Positions 32,110-41,705 of a DNA stretch of 64,000 nt are shown here, in pieces. Source of the DNA: Candidatus Contubernalis alkalaceticus. Lineage in GTDB: Bacteria > Bacillota > Dethiobacteria > SKNC01. The DNA lies in contig NZ_CP054699.1 in assembly GCF_022558445.1 (NCBI RefSeq), forward strand, positions 1,992,001 to 2,056,000, given 5' to 3'. Position 1 is the stretch's first letter. Each line of letters begins with the position of its first letter. The notes beneath the pieces were generated by a model. The model searched no databases, was not told the DNA's origin, and saw nothing but the letters and a program-made list of their open reading frames with translations. The translations under genes were made by a program, and so were the position numbers.

Positions 32110-32158
32110 ATATTAATTATATTCTATTTCACTTATTTTTAGACCTTCAGTGACATCC

Positions 32159-33526
32159 TCACGGGGTCAATAGACCCCGTGCATCCTGGTAGTTCAGGAT
32201 GACAGATCGACTTTCGATCCTTTGGTTTGCGCCAGTTACAGGGTTAAAACGATAACTGACGATACTGAGCACTTCGCCCAGGCCATGCCACATGGCATAA
32301 TTATCGTTTTTTAAAAAATTAAGCACCGAGTTAATATCACGTTCCACCTTAAAGCCACACTTTGGACAAAGGTAAACCCTTTTGTTTGGTGGCATCTGCT
32401 GTTGGCTGCCGCAACCGGAACAGGTCCTGGTTGTACCCCTCTCATCGAATTCTTCGACCTGCTGAGCGTTCATAATGGCTTTGTAACACAGGTATCCGAT
32501 GAGTTTCTTGACAGGGTTGTTATTTTAAACCTGACAGTTGATGCGCTTGTCTACGATAACGATGCCCGTAGCAGCAAGGGTCTGCCCTTTGTTCCAGTTA
32601 CCTATCTTAAAGTTTGTATCCGGGTGGTCTTTTAATATCTGGTTAGCCAGTTTGTGCAGGTAGTGTTTGGTCTGGGTGCGTATTTTGCGGTACAAGCCGC
32701 TGATTTTCTTGTTCAGCCTGCGCCAACGCCCGGAGTGTTTCTGTTTTTTATCTCTTAGAGACTTTAGGTGATCGATTAGCAGGTAATGCTTTAAGTTTAG
32801 CTCTCTTAAGGGGTTGATGTCATACTCTACAACTGAATAATCTGTCTTTATACCGGTCAATGTCATCTTGCAACCTGGGTCAAAATAGATAGTATGGGCA
32901 TTGACCCGTTTTTCGGGCAGCTGGACATGACGATTCAGCGATACGTACCATTTCTTGTCCCGCTGGTCATAAGAAACAACAACATTCTTGACCGCCTGGA
33001 AATCATACTCCGGTTGTGGTAATTTAATCTCGATCCAACTGGATTTATTCTTACCGTAGGCCAGGCGCAAGATGCCGCAGTGGATTTCAAAGGAAACACC
33101 CTGCTGTGGGTATTTCTGGGTGAAGAAATATTTGTATGATTTGAACCTCGGAGGCTTAACACATGGATCACCTTTTTTATGCTTGGTGAAATACATCTGC
33201 CAGCTGGCATTGAGGGATTTGACTACTTCCTGTAAAACCTGGGAAGAGGGCACTTTCAATGCAGGGTGTTGTTGTTTTAGCAGTGGAAGCTGTTTTTTCT
33301 GATGATAGTAGTTGGTTTTCTTATCCCTATCATAACGCACTCCGTTCAATCGGTTCCAGACGTCTTTGCAAGCATAAGAAACCGCCCAAAGTTTGTCTAT
33401 AGCTTTTTTGTTCGGGGTAATGCGTATTTTGTCAGATAGGTAAAAGGCACTCACTATTTCACCTGCTTTTTTGATTTTCAATATATCTTTGGATAGTTTC
33501 CTGTGTAATACATCCTGCAGTTCCAT
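32159..33526 (-). pseudogene. tnpB: tnpB-type RNA-guided nuclease gene interrupted by an in-frame stop
   Basis: The two open parts (32525-33526 and 32159-32473) are in the same frame, separated by a TAA at 32525-32527 after DKRINCQV; the sequence NNNPVKKLIGYLCYKAI resumes straight after. Read through, the protein has about 455 residues: an N-terminal TnpB region, RuvC-I Asp in IYFDPGCKMTLTGI, and near the C-terminus the zinc finger CSGCG...CPKCG with RuvC-III Asp in ERDINSVLNFL. At the RuvC-II position the sequence reads FKIGNWNKGQTLA, without the usual glutamate. The gene is probably dead, by nonsense mutation and perhaps by active-site loss. Confidence 0.8.
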
Positions 33527-33576
33527 AATACGTTGATGGGTTCCATATTTGATTTTTCCAATATACTTTCCTTAAC

Positions 33577-33850
33577 TCAAGGGAACTGTATGAAAAGCTT
33601 CCTGCCAGAAATTCCTTTTAGTTTTTTTACAATATCTCCAGGCGCTTTTTTGGGATGTGCAGTCACAAAAAGATGTACATGATCCGGCATATTTCCATGT
33701 TGGCTATTTGAAACTCAAACTCATCAGCGATTTCATAAAATAGCTGATGACAGTAATCGGCTATTTACCGGTTAAGATCTTTTTACGGTATTTAGTTGAC
33801 CAAACAATATGATACCAGATGTTGTAAACGCATGTCCTGGAACGTATGTT
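33577..33850 (-). pseudogene. tnpA: Broken tnpA (Y1 HUH transposase)
   Basis: Fragments in different frames read VYNIWYHIVWSTKYRKKIL, then after frame changes MPDHVHLFVTAHPKKAPGDI and VKKLKGISGRKLF. DHVHLF is the HUH motif of IS200/IS605 transposases. At least two frameshifts prevent translation. Confidence 0.8.
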
Positions 33851-34025
33851 CTCCCTACAAATAGTATAGCATGCTCATGATGCAAATGCAAGTGTTGTAT
33901 CCATTCATTTTGCGACATATAGTAGCTTTTCCGGCTTTCATCTCGGGGTCAATAGACCCCAAGGATTCCCGCCGGTATTTTCTAAAAAAAGTCCATAGAT
34001 CCTAATTTTTCTGGCTTTACTAAAA

Positions 34026-34943
34026 CTAATAATTTTTATAGGCAGGAACGCCCAATAGTTCATCTACAGTAACAAAAGAATATCCTAACATTCTAAGAGT
34101 TTCAATCAGCTCCGGTAGAGCTTCAACGGTTGCAGCCATACTTTGACCTTCTCCTCCTGCAGAATGGAAAAGTAGAATGGATTCAGCTCTAACGTCAGGC
34201 AGAGTATTTTTTAATATTTGCTCTACATTTCGGTCCCGCCAATCCACAGAGTCAACAGACCAGTTAATTACCTTATAATTCATTTCTTTCACCTCTTCTA
34301 AAACAGGTAAGCTTATCAAGCCGTATGGAGGACGGATTAAAGCCGTTCTCAGACCGGTGATTTTATGAAGCACTTCCTCTGTCCTTAAAATTTCGGTAAT
34401 TAAACGCTCTGTAGATATCTTTCGTAAATCAGGATGAGACCAGGAGTGGTTCCCCACCACATGTCCTTCTTCGATAATTCTCTCTACGACTTCAGGATAT
34501 CTTTCTGCTCTGTTTCCAATTAAGAAAAATGTTGCAGGAACCTGAAAATCCTCCAGCACATCCAATACCTGCGCAGTATATTTTTCATCGGGTCCGTCAT
34601 CAAAAGTCAAAGCTATTCTATTGGTATGGGATGCTCCTCTAAAATAAAATGTCCCTTGAAACATTCTGGCCAATTGAGAAACGGTGTAGTCCGGCGGTTG
34701 GAGAGATAATGACACCTGAGGAATTGTAAGAGCCTGTCCAACATAAATAATATCTGGATTTTGTAAATTATTTAGATTGATGATTTCCTCCATAGTAACT
34801 TGATACCTTTGTGCTATTATGTATAAACTTTCGTCCTGTGCAACCTGGTGTAACTGCTGCACCTGGTTAGCATGAGATATTTGAGGCATAAGAAACAGCG
34901 AAAATAAAAATATTATTACCAATAATTGAAAATATCTTTTCAT
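34026..34943 (-). CDS. Secreted LysM-polysaccharide deacetylase
   Basis: A 305-residue protein with a signal peptide (about 1-25), one LysM domain (about 30-76: VAQDESLYIIAQRYQVTMEE then LNNLQNPDIIYVGQAL) and a NodB deacetylase domain (about 104-300). The NodB motifs are complete: TFDDGPD (metal Asp pair), HSWSHPDL (metal histidines) and RPPYG. It would deacetylate peptidoglycan or another wall polysaccharide, docked by the LysM. Sporulation-linked PdaA/PdaB-like roles are possible. ATG start at 34943. Confidence 0.9.
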   Translation of the reverse strand: MKRYFQLLVIIFLFSLFLMPQISHANQVQQLHQVAQDESLYIIAQRYQVTMEEIINLNNLQNPDIIYVGQALTIPQVSLSLQPPDYTVSQLARMFQGTFYFRGASHTNRIALTFDDGPDEKYTAQVLDVLEDFQVPATFFLIGNRAERYPEVVERIIEEGHVVGNHSWSHPDLRKISTERLITEILRTEEVLHKITGLRTALIRPPYGLISLPVLEEVKEMNYKVINWSVDSVDWRDRNVEQILKNTLPDVRAESILLFHSAGGEGQSMAATVEALPELIETLRMLGYSFVTVDELLGVPAYKNY

Positions 34944-35008
34944 AATGGCTTGCTCCTCCCTTTATTAAGAAAATTTAACTTAATTTAAGTATTATCATAA
35001 ATGAATAT

Positions 35009-35034
35009 AGCCATTACTTCTACAAGTAATGGCT
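35009..35034 (-). terminator. Hairpin after asnB
   Basis: An 11-bp perfect stem AGCCATTACTT/AAGTAATGGCT with a 4-base loop, 47 bases beyond the asnB stop; the trailing T run is weak. Confidence 0.55.
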
Positions 35035-35080
35035 GGGGGAACTGCCACTTATTTGACCATCCTCTAAAAAAAGTAACTGC

Positions 35081-36925
35081 TTAAAAACCCTTCCTTTTTA
35101 TATAAATATCATGCCACAGCAGGAAGATAATTATGGTCCATAGTTTTCGACTGTTATCTGCCTTTCCCTCTAGATGGTCCTTAAACATTTTCTCTACTAC
35201 CGGGTAATTAAAGTATTCCGGAGTAAAGCTATTCTTCAATATGTTTATGACCGGTTCTTTCAGCTGGTTACACAGCCACTTTCGTGTAGGTACCGGAAAT
35301 CCTCTTTTGGGACGGTTAGTTATCTCCGGAGGTAAAATATCTTTGAAGGACTGCCGAAGAGCATGTTTGGTCATTTTTCCTTTAATCTTAAATTCTGTAG
35401 GGATGGTAGCGGCAAATTCAAAAACTTTGTGATCCAAAAAAGGTACCCTCAGTTCAATAGAATTTGCCATGGTCATTTTATCCGCTTTGGAAAGAATGTC
35501 CCCGGTCATCCAGGTATGAAAGTCAACATACTGCATCTGTACCACTTCGTCCTGGGTTAAAACCTGGTTAAAGTAGCGTTTTGTCACCTCTTTATAAGAA
35601 TGAAAGGGAATATCTTCTTGTAATACCTTCTTTTTCAAATGATCGTCAAAAATAAAAGCGTTCCCTACGTAACGATCTTCTAGTTTGGTTCTGGCTCTCC
35701 GAACATAATTCTGCCCGGGGGTTCCCTCAGGGAGAAGTTCGGTAAAAAAGCTGAATATTTTTTGTGCAGCTTCAGGGAGATTTCTAAAATAGTCTAAAGA
35801 CTGAGCTCCTCGATAAATGCCATAGCCTCCGAAAACTTCATCCGCTCCCTCTCCGGACAGAGTAACCGTAATTTTTTCACTGGCCATTCTAGCCACAAAG
35901 AACAGGGAAATGGCCGAAGGGTCAGCCACAGGTTCATCAAAATGCCAGATTAATTTACGGAGATTTTCAATAAAATCCTCCGGCGTAATTTTATATTCAT
36001 GGTGAACTGTATTTAAAATCTTAGCTGTTTGCCTGGCATCCTCCAGTTCACTATAATCCTTTTCTTCATATCCTACACTAAAAGTGGATATCTGTTTGAT
36101 TTCGCTCAAAAGTGCTGTGATTAATGAAGAATCAATGCCACTGCTTAAAAATGCCCCCCAAGGCACATCACTCTGGGTGTGCAGATGAACAGATTCCCTT
36201 AATGTTTCCCGGATCCCCTCTACAAAATGAGATAGAGGCTTATTTTGGGGATTAAACTCTAATTCCCAGTATTTTTGAATTTTTAATTCATTGTTTTTTA
36301 AAACAAAGAAGCTGGCCGGGGGCAGTTTCTTTATCCCTTTTAAAATGGTCTGGGGCTCGGGAACATACTGGAAAGTTAAATAATGCACCAGGGATTCCTG
36401 GTTTACCTCTCTCTTGATTTCATCTAAAGCAAGGATTGACTTCATTTCAGAAGCCAAAACAAATTGATCTGGGCTGTCGTAATAATATAAGGGTTTTATT
36501 CCAAAACGGTCCCTGGCTCCAAAAAGAATTTGCTTTTTTTTGTCCCACAGTACAAAACCGTACATCCCTCTTAATTTCTTAACGCATTGGGTTCCTTCTT
36601 CTTCGTATAGATGAACAATTACCTCCACATCATTAGTGCTTCTAAATTTATGCCCCTTCTTTATTAACTCTTCCCTAAGGGTCAAGTAATTGTAAATTTC
36701 ACCGTTGCAGATTAAAACGATATCTCCCGTTTCATTTTTCATAGGCTGATTTCCAGTAAAAAGGTCAATAATTTTTAACCGGCGAAAACCTAATCCTATA
36801 TTATGATTTATGTAACTTCCCTCTTCATCCGGACCCCGATGCACTATTACTTTTTTCATATTTTCTATCTTTTCATGGCTTACCGGTTCTCCGGATTTAT
36901 TAAATATTCCACATATGCCGCACAA
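35081..36925 (-). CDS. asnB: Glutamine-hydrolysing asparagine synthetase
   Basis: A 614-residue protein. The start is a TTG at 36925, fixed by the rule that the catalytic cysteine is residue 2 after removal of methionine (MCGICGIF) and by AGGAGGTG 9 bases upstream. The N-terminal glutaminase domain (RGPDEEG, CNGEIYNY) is followed by the synthetase domain with the pyrophosphate loop SSGIDSSLI and SGEGADEVFGGY. It makes asparagine from aspartate, glutamine and ATP; related enzymes amidate wall precursors. It has its own promoter and stands alone. Confidence 0.93.
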   Translation of the reverse strand: MCGICGIFNKSGEPVSHEKIENMKKVIVHRGPDEEGSYINHNIGLGFRRLKIIDLFTGNQPMKNETGDIVLICNGEIYNYLTLREELIKKGHKFRSTNDVEVIVHLYEEEGTQCVKKLRGMYGFVLWDKKKQILFGARDRFGIKPLYYYDSPDQFVLASEMKSILALDEIKREVNQESLVHYLTFQYVPEPQTILKGIKKLPPASFFVLKNNELKIQKYWELEFNPQNKPLSHFVEGIRETLRESVHLHTQSDVPWGAFLSSGIDSSLITALLSEIKQISTFSVGYEEKDYSELEDARQTAKILNTVHHEYKITPEDFIENLRKLIWHFDEPVADPSAISLFFVARMASEKITVTLSGEGADEVFGGYGIYRGAQSLDYFRNLPEAAQKIFSFFTELLPEGTPGQNYVRRARTKLEDRYVGNAFIFDDHLKKKVLQEDIPFHSYKEVTKRYFNQVLTQDEVVQMQYVDFHTWMTGDILSKADKMTMANSIELRVPFLDHKVFEFAATIPTEFKIKGKMTKHALRQSFKDILPPEITNRPKRGFPVPTRKWLCNQLKEPVINILKNSFTPEYFNYPVVEKMFKDHLEGKADNSRKLWTIIIFLLWHDIYIKRKGF

Positions 36926-36978
36926 ATATCCTTACACCTCCTGAATATCCAAGCTTCAATTCTTTTCATTACTTTATT

Positions 36979-37007
36979 ATTATAGATTATAATAAAAGTA
37001 TTTGTAA
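36979..37007 (-). promoter_or_regulatory. Promoter for asnB
   Basis: TTACAA (37002-37007) and TATAAT (36979-36984), 17-base spacer, minus strand. Confidence 0.6.
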
Positions 37008-37050
37008 GCCATTTAACAAGAATTATTTATTTCATATTTATACAAATTTA

Positions 37051-37080
37051 AGCAGGTGCAAAATAATATGCACCTGCTCA
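37051..37080 (-). terminator. Terminator after cooS
   Basis: AGCAGGTGCA/TGCACCTGCT stem with an 8-base loop, 28 bases past the cooS stop, followed by AT-rich sequence. Confidence 0.7.
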
Positions 37081-37105
37081 AGTATAACTATGCTTCAAAA
37101 TGATA

Positions 37106-39019
37106 TTACAGTCCTAATCCCTTTCGGCGTTCTTTAATTGCCTCCAGCAGTTTTTCTGCCGCTTTATAAGGATCAGTTTCTACAATAAAATATCCGCCCA
37201 ACAGTCCTTTTATTTTATCGGTGAGCACATCCACTACCAATGCACTGCCCATCACCGGGGGAATCACTCCCACGTGGGTGGGGAGACCGCCGGCTACAGA
37301 CCATGTACCGATGGAGATGGCTTTTTCTGCAGTAGCTTCCGGAGCACTGGCCACCACCGGAAGTTTATCCAGATCAACTCCCAGTTTATTGGCTACGGCT
37401 ACAGCTACATCCACAGCCCTGGAATTGTCCACACAAGAACCCATGTGTAGAATCAGGGGCAGAGGACCCTTTAATCCGGCAGCTTCACCTACAGCCGTCA
37501 GCACCGCCTTAAGGCCGTCACCGGCATAGTCCAAGGTGGCCTGGGATGTCATCAGTCCATGCCGGGCCAGAGAACCGGCTCCGCATCCGGTAGCCAGGAT
37601 TAATACATTATTCTTGGCCAGCTCCTTAGCCACTGTTACAAAGTTGAAATCCTGGGGCACCCTGGCATTGTTACAGCCGGCAAACAGGCAGACCCCCTGG
37701 ATATTGCCATTTACAATGTTATCAATCAAAGGTTTTAAGGGATCCTCACTGTCCACCGCTTTGAGAGCTCCTATGATAGCTTCTGTGGAGAAGCCCGCTA
37801 CCACCTCCGACTTTTCTTCAGGAATACTAATCTTATTGGGATTCCTCTTGCCATAGGCTTCAATGCCGGCCCTGATTATATCTTTGGCACAATCTTTAGC
37901 ATTTTCCTCGGAAATCTCCATATGTTCCGCCCCGCTTATTTTTGTGTTGGGCATGGTGGTTATCAAACGGGTATGATAACATTCCTGCAGGTTAGCCAAA
38001 CTAGGTAAAATACACTGATAGTCCACCACAATGGCATCCAAAACTCCTGTAAGCACGGCCATTTCCTGGGATATGGAATGGGTTGCTGAAGGAACTCCAT
38101 GCCTCATCAGCACTTCATTTCCAGTACAGCAGATTCCCACCAGGTTAATTCCTTTCTCAGCCCCGGCGGCTTTGGCTTCCTCCTGCATTTCCCTGCTGAC
38201 TTGAACGATAATATCCGATAGAGCCGGATTATGTCCGTGCAGGGCAATATTTACAGCTTTTTCTTTTAATACGCCCATATTAGCTTCACTGACTACTGGC
38301 TGGGGAGTTCCAAAGAGAATATCCGACAGGTCAGTTCCCATATGACATCCGGCAAAATCAGCCAGGGCACATTTTACTCCGGCCAACATCAGATTGATGG
38401 GGTCAGCATCGCAACCGTAGTGGGTCCGGTGCATAATATCTGAGATAGCACTGTCGATTCCCCCGGGAACAACCCCAAGCTTCAGGTATGTGTCAACTCT
38501 TCCCTGGGTAACATTGGTGGCTGCCCAGAGATTGGGTCCATCCTTTTCAGAAAATTCCTCCAGGGCCAACCTTCCTACCTCCAAAGCAATTTCCTGCACA
38601 CTCTTTCCTTCCAAGTCAACTCCCAGGCGGGAAGCCACGGCATTTAACTTATCCACATCCTTCACAGGGTAATCCTTCAGCTCACCTTTGGCAGATTTAT
38701 AAAGAATATGAGCCAGGTGCTTGGCGTGTCCCGAGTGGGCAGCAGTTCCTCCGGCAATGGCCCTTATCAGGTTTCGGGCTACAATGGTATCAGCATCCGC
38801 CCCACAAACCCCTCTTTGGGCTCCCTGTTTAAAGGGGTCAATCCGACAGGGGCCCTGCATGCAGTTCCGACAGCAAACTCCTAAATCACCAAAGCCGCAG
38901 GTTGGCTGTTGTTTTTCCAGACGGTCCCAGATGGTTTCAACCCCCTCTTCCTTGGCTTTAGGGATCATAGCCTGAACGGCCGGGTCTGCGCTCATCCGAG
39001 AAAGCTTTTCTTTATCCAT
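37106..39019 (-). CDS. cooS: Nickel-iron carbon monoxide dehydrogenase, catalytic subunit
   Basis: A 637-residue monofunctional CooS. The N-terminal cysteine cluster GDLGVCCRNCMQGPCRIDPF and QRGVCGADAD supplies the D- and B-cluster ligands. C-cluster regions are CHMGTDLSDILFG, GICCTGNEVLMRHG, LFAGCNNARVPQD, ATGCGAGSLARHG and MGSCVDNSRA. It oxidises CO to CO2 or the reverse in the cytoplasm, passing electrons to ferredoxin-like partners. It is the last of five co-directional genes starting with a CooF-like protein. No acetyl-CoA synthase or CooC nickel chaperone gene lies in the window. GGAGAGGTG precedes the ATG. Confidence 0.96.
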   Translation of the reverse strand: MDKEKLSRMSADPAVQAMIPKAKEEGVETIWDRLEKQQPTCGFGDLGVCCRNCMQGPCRIDPFKQGAQRGVCGADADTIVARNLIRAIAGGTAAHSGHAKHLAHILYKSAKGELKDYPVKDVDKLNAVASRLGVDLEGKSVQEIALEVGRLALEEFSEKDGPNLWAATNVTQGRVDTYLKLGVVPGGIDSAISDIMHRTHYGCDADPINLMLAGVKCALADFAGCHMGTDLSDILFGTPQPVVSEANMGVLKEKAVNIALHGHNPALSDIIVQVSREMQEEAKAAGAEKGINLVGICCTGNEVLMRHGVPSATHSISQEMAVLTGVLDAIVVDYQCILPSLANLQECYHTRLITTMPNTKISGAEHMEISEENAKDCAKDIIRAGIEAYGKRNPNKISIPEEKSEVVAGFSTEAIIGALKAVDSEDPLKPLIDNIVNGNIQGVCLFAGCNNARVPQDFNFVTVAKELAKNNVLILATGCGAGSLARHGLMTSQATLDYAGDGLKAVLTAVGEAAGLKGPLPLILHMGSCVDNSRAVDVAVAVANKLGVDLDKLPVVASAPEATAEKAISIGTWSVAGGLPTHVGVIPPVMGSALVVDVLTDKIKGLLGGYFIVETDPYKAAEKLLEAIKERRKGLGL

Positions 39020-39043
39020 ATTTCACCTCTCCTTTCTCAATTT

Positions 39044-39841
39044 CTACCTTTTTAAAAATACTTTCCTGCTGGCAAAATCATATTTACCCATGGTTTCTGC
39101 TGCCACTTTTCGGCGGCACTGGGGGCAAAGCTTCAGCCATTCTGCCGGCAGGTTTAATTTAGTCTTAAGATATTCACCGGAATTTTCCGGTGCAAAAGAA
39201 ATACCGCACATCTCACAGGTAACCAATGTTATTTCTGTATTCCAGGGGATTATATTTCTTTTATTCCCAGATTCCTTTACCTTAATTGCGCCGGTGGGAC
39301 AGACAAAAGCACAGGCTGTACATCCCACACAGTCTTTTGATTGAGAGTAAAACGGAGCCGCTACTTCTCTATCCGCTCCCCGATGCACAAAGCTGATAGC
39401 CTCTTTTCCAATCACCTCATTACAAACTCTGACACACAAACCGCAAAGGATACATTCTTCTTTTTGTCCATTGGAAACTTTCTTTTTGGGGAGTCGTTTT
39501 TCCTTTACTCCCACTGCGCCGGCCATTTTCTTAATAATCTCTACTTCCGGACATCTAGCCAAAAGAAACTCCAGGATATTCTTTCGAATCTTTTTTAACC
39601 TGGGAGTGTTAGTCTGAACAGAAATACCATCTTCTCTAAGGGGATAAGCACAGGAATTTACAATCTTAGTCTTTTGGCCTTTGCTGACTTCTACCACACA
39701 AAGACGGCAGGCCCCGTAAGGAATTAAGGCCTTGTGAGAACAGAGAGTAGGAATCCCGATTCCCTCACTCTTGGCCAGCTGAAGCAGAGTTATATCTTTT
39801 TCAGTTTTTAATTCCCGTCCGTTAATTGTTATAGAAACCAT
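39044..39841 (-). CDS. HoxU/NuoG-N-like iron-sulfur subunit
   Basis: A 265-residue protein. It has a [2Fe-2S] domain (residues about 1-75: CSHKALIPYGACRLC and NSCAYP), then two [4Fe-4S] sites (CILCGLCVRVCNEVIG, CVGCTACAFVCPTGA), then a C-terminal zinc-ribbon-like pair (CEMCG, CPQCRRK). The His-Cys3 cluster usual in NuoG and HydA is missing, and there is no H-cluster domain. It probably wires the NuoF-like subunit to other electron carriers of the CO dehydrogenase cluster. The ATG at 39841 (GAGGTG upstream) is preferred over one at 39871, which lies inside the previous gene. It ends 24 bases before cooS. Confidence 0.85.
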   Translation of the reverse strand: MVSITINGRELKTEKDITLLQLAKSEGIGIPTLCSHKALIPYGACRLCVVEVSKGQKTKIVNSCAYPLREDGISVQTNTPRLKKIRKNILEFLLARCPEVEIIKKMAGAVGVKEKRLPKKKVSNGQKEECILCGLCVRVCNEVIGKEAISFVHRGADREVAAPFYSQSKDCVGCTACAFVCPTGAIKVKESGNKRNIIPWNTEITLVTCEMCGISFAPENSGEYLKTKLNLPAEWLKLCPQCRRKVAAETMGKYDFASRKVFLKR

Positions 39842-39851
39842 TTTTTCACCT

Positions 39852-41705
39852 CTACTCCACTGTAATAGCATTAAACCTGCAAATATCCATACAGTTTCCG
39901 CACTTAATACATTGATCCTGGTTCAAGATATGAGGTGCTTCCTTTTCTCCGGTGATAGCCTCTGTGGGACAGGCCTTTATACAACGGCCGCATCCGGTAC
40001 AGGAATCAGGATCAATCAAATACTTAATTAATTCCCGACAGACACCAGCAGGACACTTTTTATCCTTAATATGAGCCATATATTCCTCTGGAAAATACTT
40101 AAGTGTGGTCAGTACCGGGTTGGGAGCCAATTTCCCCAGGGCACACAGGGAGGCACACTGCATAGTATCGGCAATTTCCTTCAATAGATCCAGGTCCCTC
40201 TCTTCCCCTTCCCCCCGGGTAATACCTTCCAGGATTTTGAGCATATGCTCCCCACCCTCCCGACAGGGGACACATTTTCCACAGGATTCCTCCTGGGTAA
40301 ATGATAAAAAGTACTTGGCCACGTCAACCATACAAGTTGTATCGTCCATCACAATCATGCCCCCGGAGCCTACCATGGAACCCACTTCAGTTAGTTTTTC
40401 ATAGTCCAGGGGCAGGTCTATTAGTTCCTCCGGGATACAGCCTCCCGAGGGGCCTCCCGTCTGAACGGCCTTAAACTTTTTGCCCCCCAGGATTCCTCCC
40501 CCTATTTCAAAAATAAGCTCTCTCAAGGAAATCCCCATGGGAACCTCCACCAGACCGGTATTATTTACCTTTCCCGTCAGGGAAAAGATCATGGTCCCCT
40601 TGCTCTGTTGGGTTCCAATTTCATTGAACCACCCAGACCCACGGTTAATAATCAAAGGTACAGTGGCCCAGGTCTTCACATTGTTTAACACTGTGGGTCG
40701 ATCCCACAGTCCTTTTTCCGTGGCATGGACAAATTTGTAACGGGGTTCTCCTATTTTCCCCTCAATAGATGAAATCAAAGCGCTGGATTCTCCACAGACA
40801 AAAGCGCCTCCCCCACGGATTACTTTTAGGTCATAAGAAAAATCGCTTCCCAGGATATTCTCCCCCAACAGTCCTAGCTCCCGAGCCTGTCTAAGAGCTA
40901 TACTAAAGTTTTTTACCGCCAGGGGATACTCGTTTCGCACATAGATATAACCTTGGGTTGAACCCACAGCAAAAGCCCCAATAAGCATACCCTCTAACAC
41001 CAGGTGAGGATTGCCCTCCAGGATACTCCGATCCTGAAAACATCCCGGGTCTCCCTCGTCGGCATTGCATATTACGTATTTAATATCTCCAGAGGCCGTG
41101 TAACAGGATTCCCATTTCTGCCCGGTTGGAAAACCGCCCCCTCCCCGGCCTCTCAACCGGGAATTTTTGATTTCCTCTATAACCTCCCGAGGATCCATCC
41201 CCTTCAAAACTTTCTCCAGGGCACAATAACCCCCCAGAGATAGATAATCATTAATTTCCGTAGGCACCATCTTGCCGTTGTTTTCAAATATCAGCCGCAG
41301 CTGCTTATTATAAAAAGGCACCTGTTCTTCTTTTTCAATTTTTTCTCCAGTTATCGGATCCACATATAAAAGCCTGTCTACAATCCGACCTGCTGTCAAA
41401 GTCTCCTGGACAATTTCTTCTACATCTTCTGTCCTCACCTGGCAGTATAGTATATTTCCAGGTGACACCAACACCAGCGGACCCTGCTCACAAAAACCAT
41501 GACATCCCGTAATCTTTGTGCCTACATCAGCCTGAATTCCTTTTTCCTCCAGAAGCCTTTGAAAGGCAGAAACCACATCCAATGCACCAGAGGCTGAACA
41601 CCCTGTGCCGCAGCAGACGGAAACAGATGTTTCCCCGGAGTTGTTTTTCTCCAGGACAGAACTTCTATATTTTTCTAGTTCGGCTGGACTATTCAACTTC
41701 ATCAT
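39852..41705 (-). CDS. NuoF/HydB-like NAD(P)H-binding flavoprotein
   Basis: A 617-residue protein with the HydB/HndC architecture: N-terminal thioredoxin-like [2Fe-2S] domain (CCGTGCSASGAL, TGCHGFCEQGP), the NuoF core with the FMN and nucleotide loops (GRGGGGFPTGQKWE, NADEGDPGCFQDRS, CGESSALISSIEG), a [4Fe-4S] site (SCGKCVPCREGG, with C in CASLCALG), and two C-terminal ferredoxin clusters (CTGCGRCIKACPTEAI, CIKCGNCMDICRFNAI). It should exchange electrons between NAD(P) and iron-sulfur proteins. Such subunits serve in bifurcating hydrogenases; here they accompany CooS. It overlaps the NuoE-like gene by 17 bases. Confidence 0.92.
   Translation of the reverse strand: MMKLNSPAELEKYRSSVLEKNNSGETSVSVCCGTGCSASGALDVVSAFQRLLEEKGIQADVGTKITGCHGFCEQGPLVLVSPGNILYCQVRTEDVEEIVQETLTAGRIVDRLLYVDPITGEKIEKEEQVPFYNKQLRLIFENNGKMVPTEINDYLSLGGYCALEKVLKGMDPREVIEEIKNSRLRGRGGGGFPTGQKWESCYTASGDIKYVICNADEGDPGCFQDRSILEGNPHLVLEGMLIGAFAVGSTQGYIYVRNEYPLAVKNFSIALRQARELGLLGENILGSDFSYDLKVIRGGGAFVCGESSALISSIEGKIGEPRYKFVHATEKGLWDRPTVLNNVKTWATVPLIINRGSGWFNEIGTQQSKGTMIFSLTGKVNNTGLVEVPMGISLRELIFEIGGGILGGKKFKAVQTGGPSGGCIPEELIDLPLDYEKLTEVGSMVGSGGMIVMDDTTCMVDVAKYFLSFTQEESCGKCVPCREGGEHMLKILEGITRGEGEERDLDLLKEIADTMQCASLCALGKLAPNPVLTTLKYFPEEYMAHIKDKKCPAGVCRELIKYLIDPDSCTGCGRCIKACPTEAITGEKEAPHILNQDQCIKCGNCMDICRFNAITVE

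Larger units (their letters stand above)
32150..33980 (-). mobile_element. Decayed IS200/IS605-family element
   Basis: A tnpA remnant (33577-33850) and a tnpB interrupted by a stop (32159-33526) lie between two matching hairpins, GGGGTC-AATA-GACCCC, at 32163-32178 and 33945-33960. Subterminal hairpins are the ends of this family, which makes no target duplication; the exact ends are therefore approximate. Confidence 0.75.

Noticed and set aside
33577..33850. Functional TnpA transposase
   Set aside because: At least two frameshifts and an in-frame stop break it.
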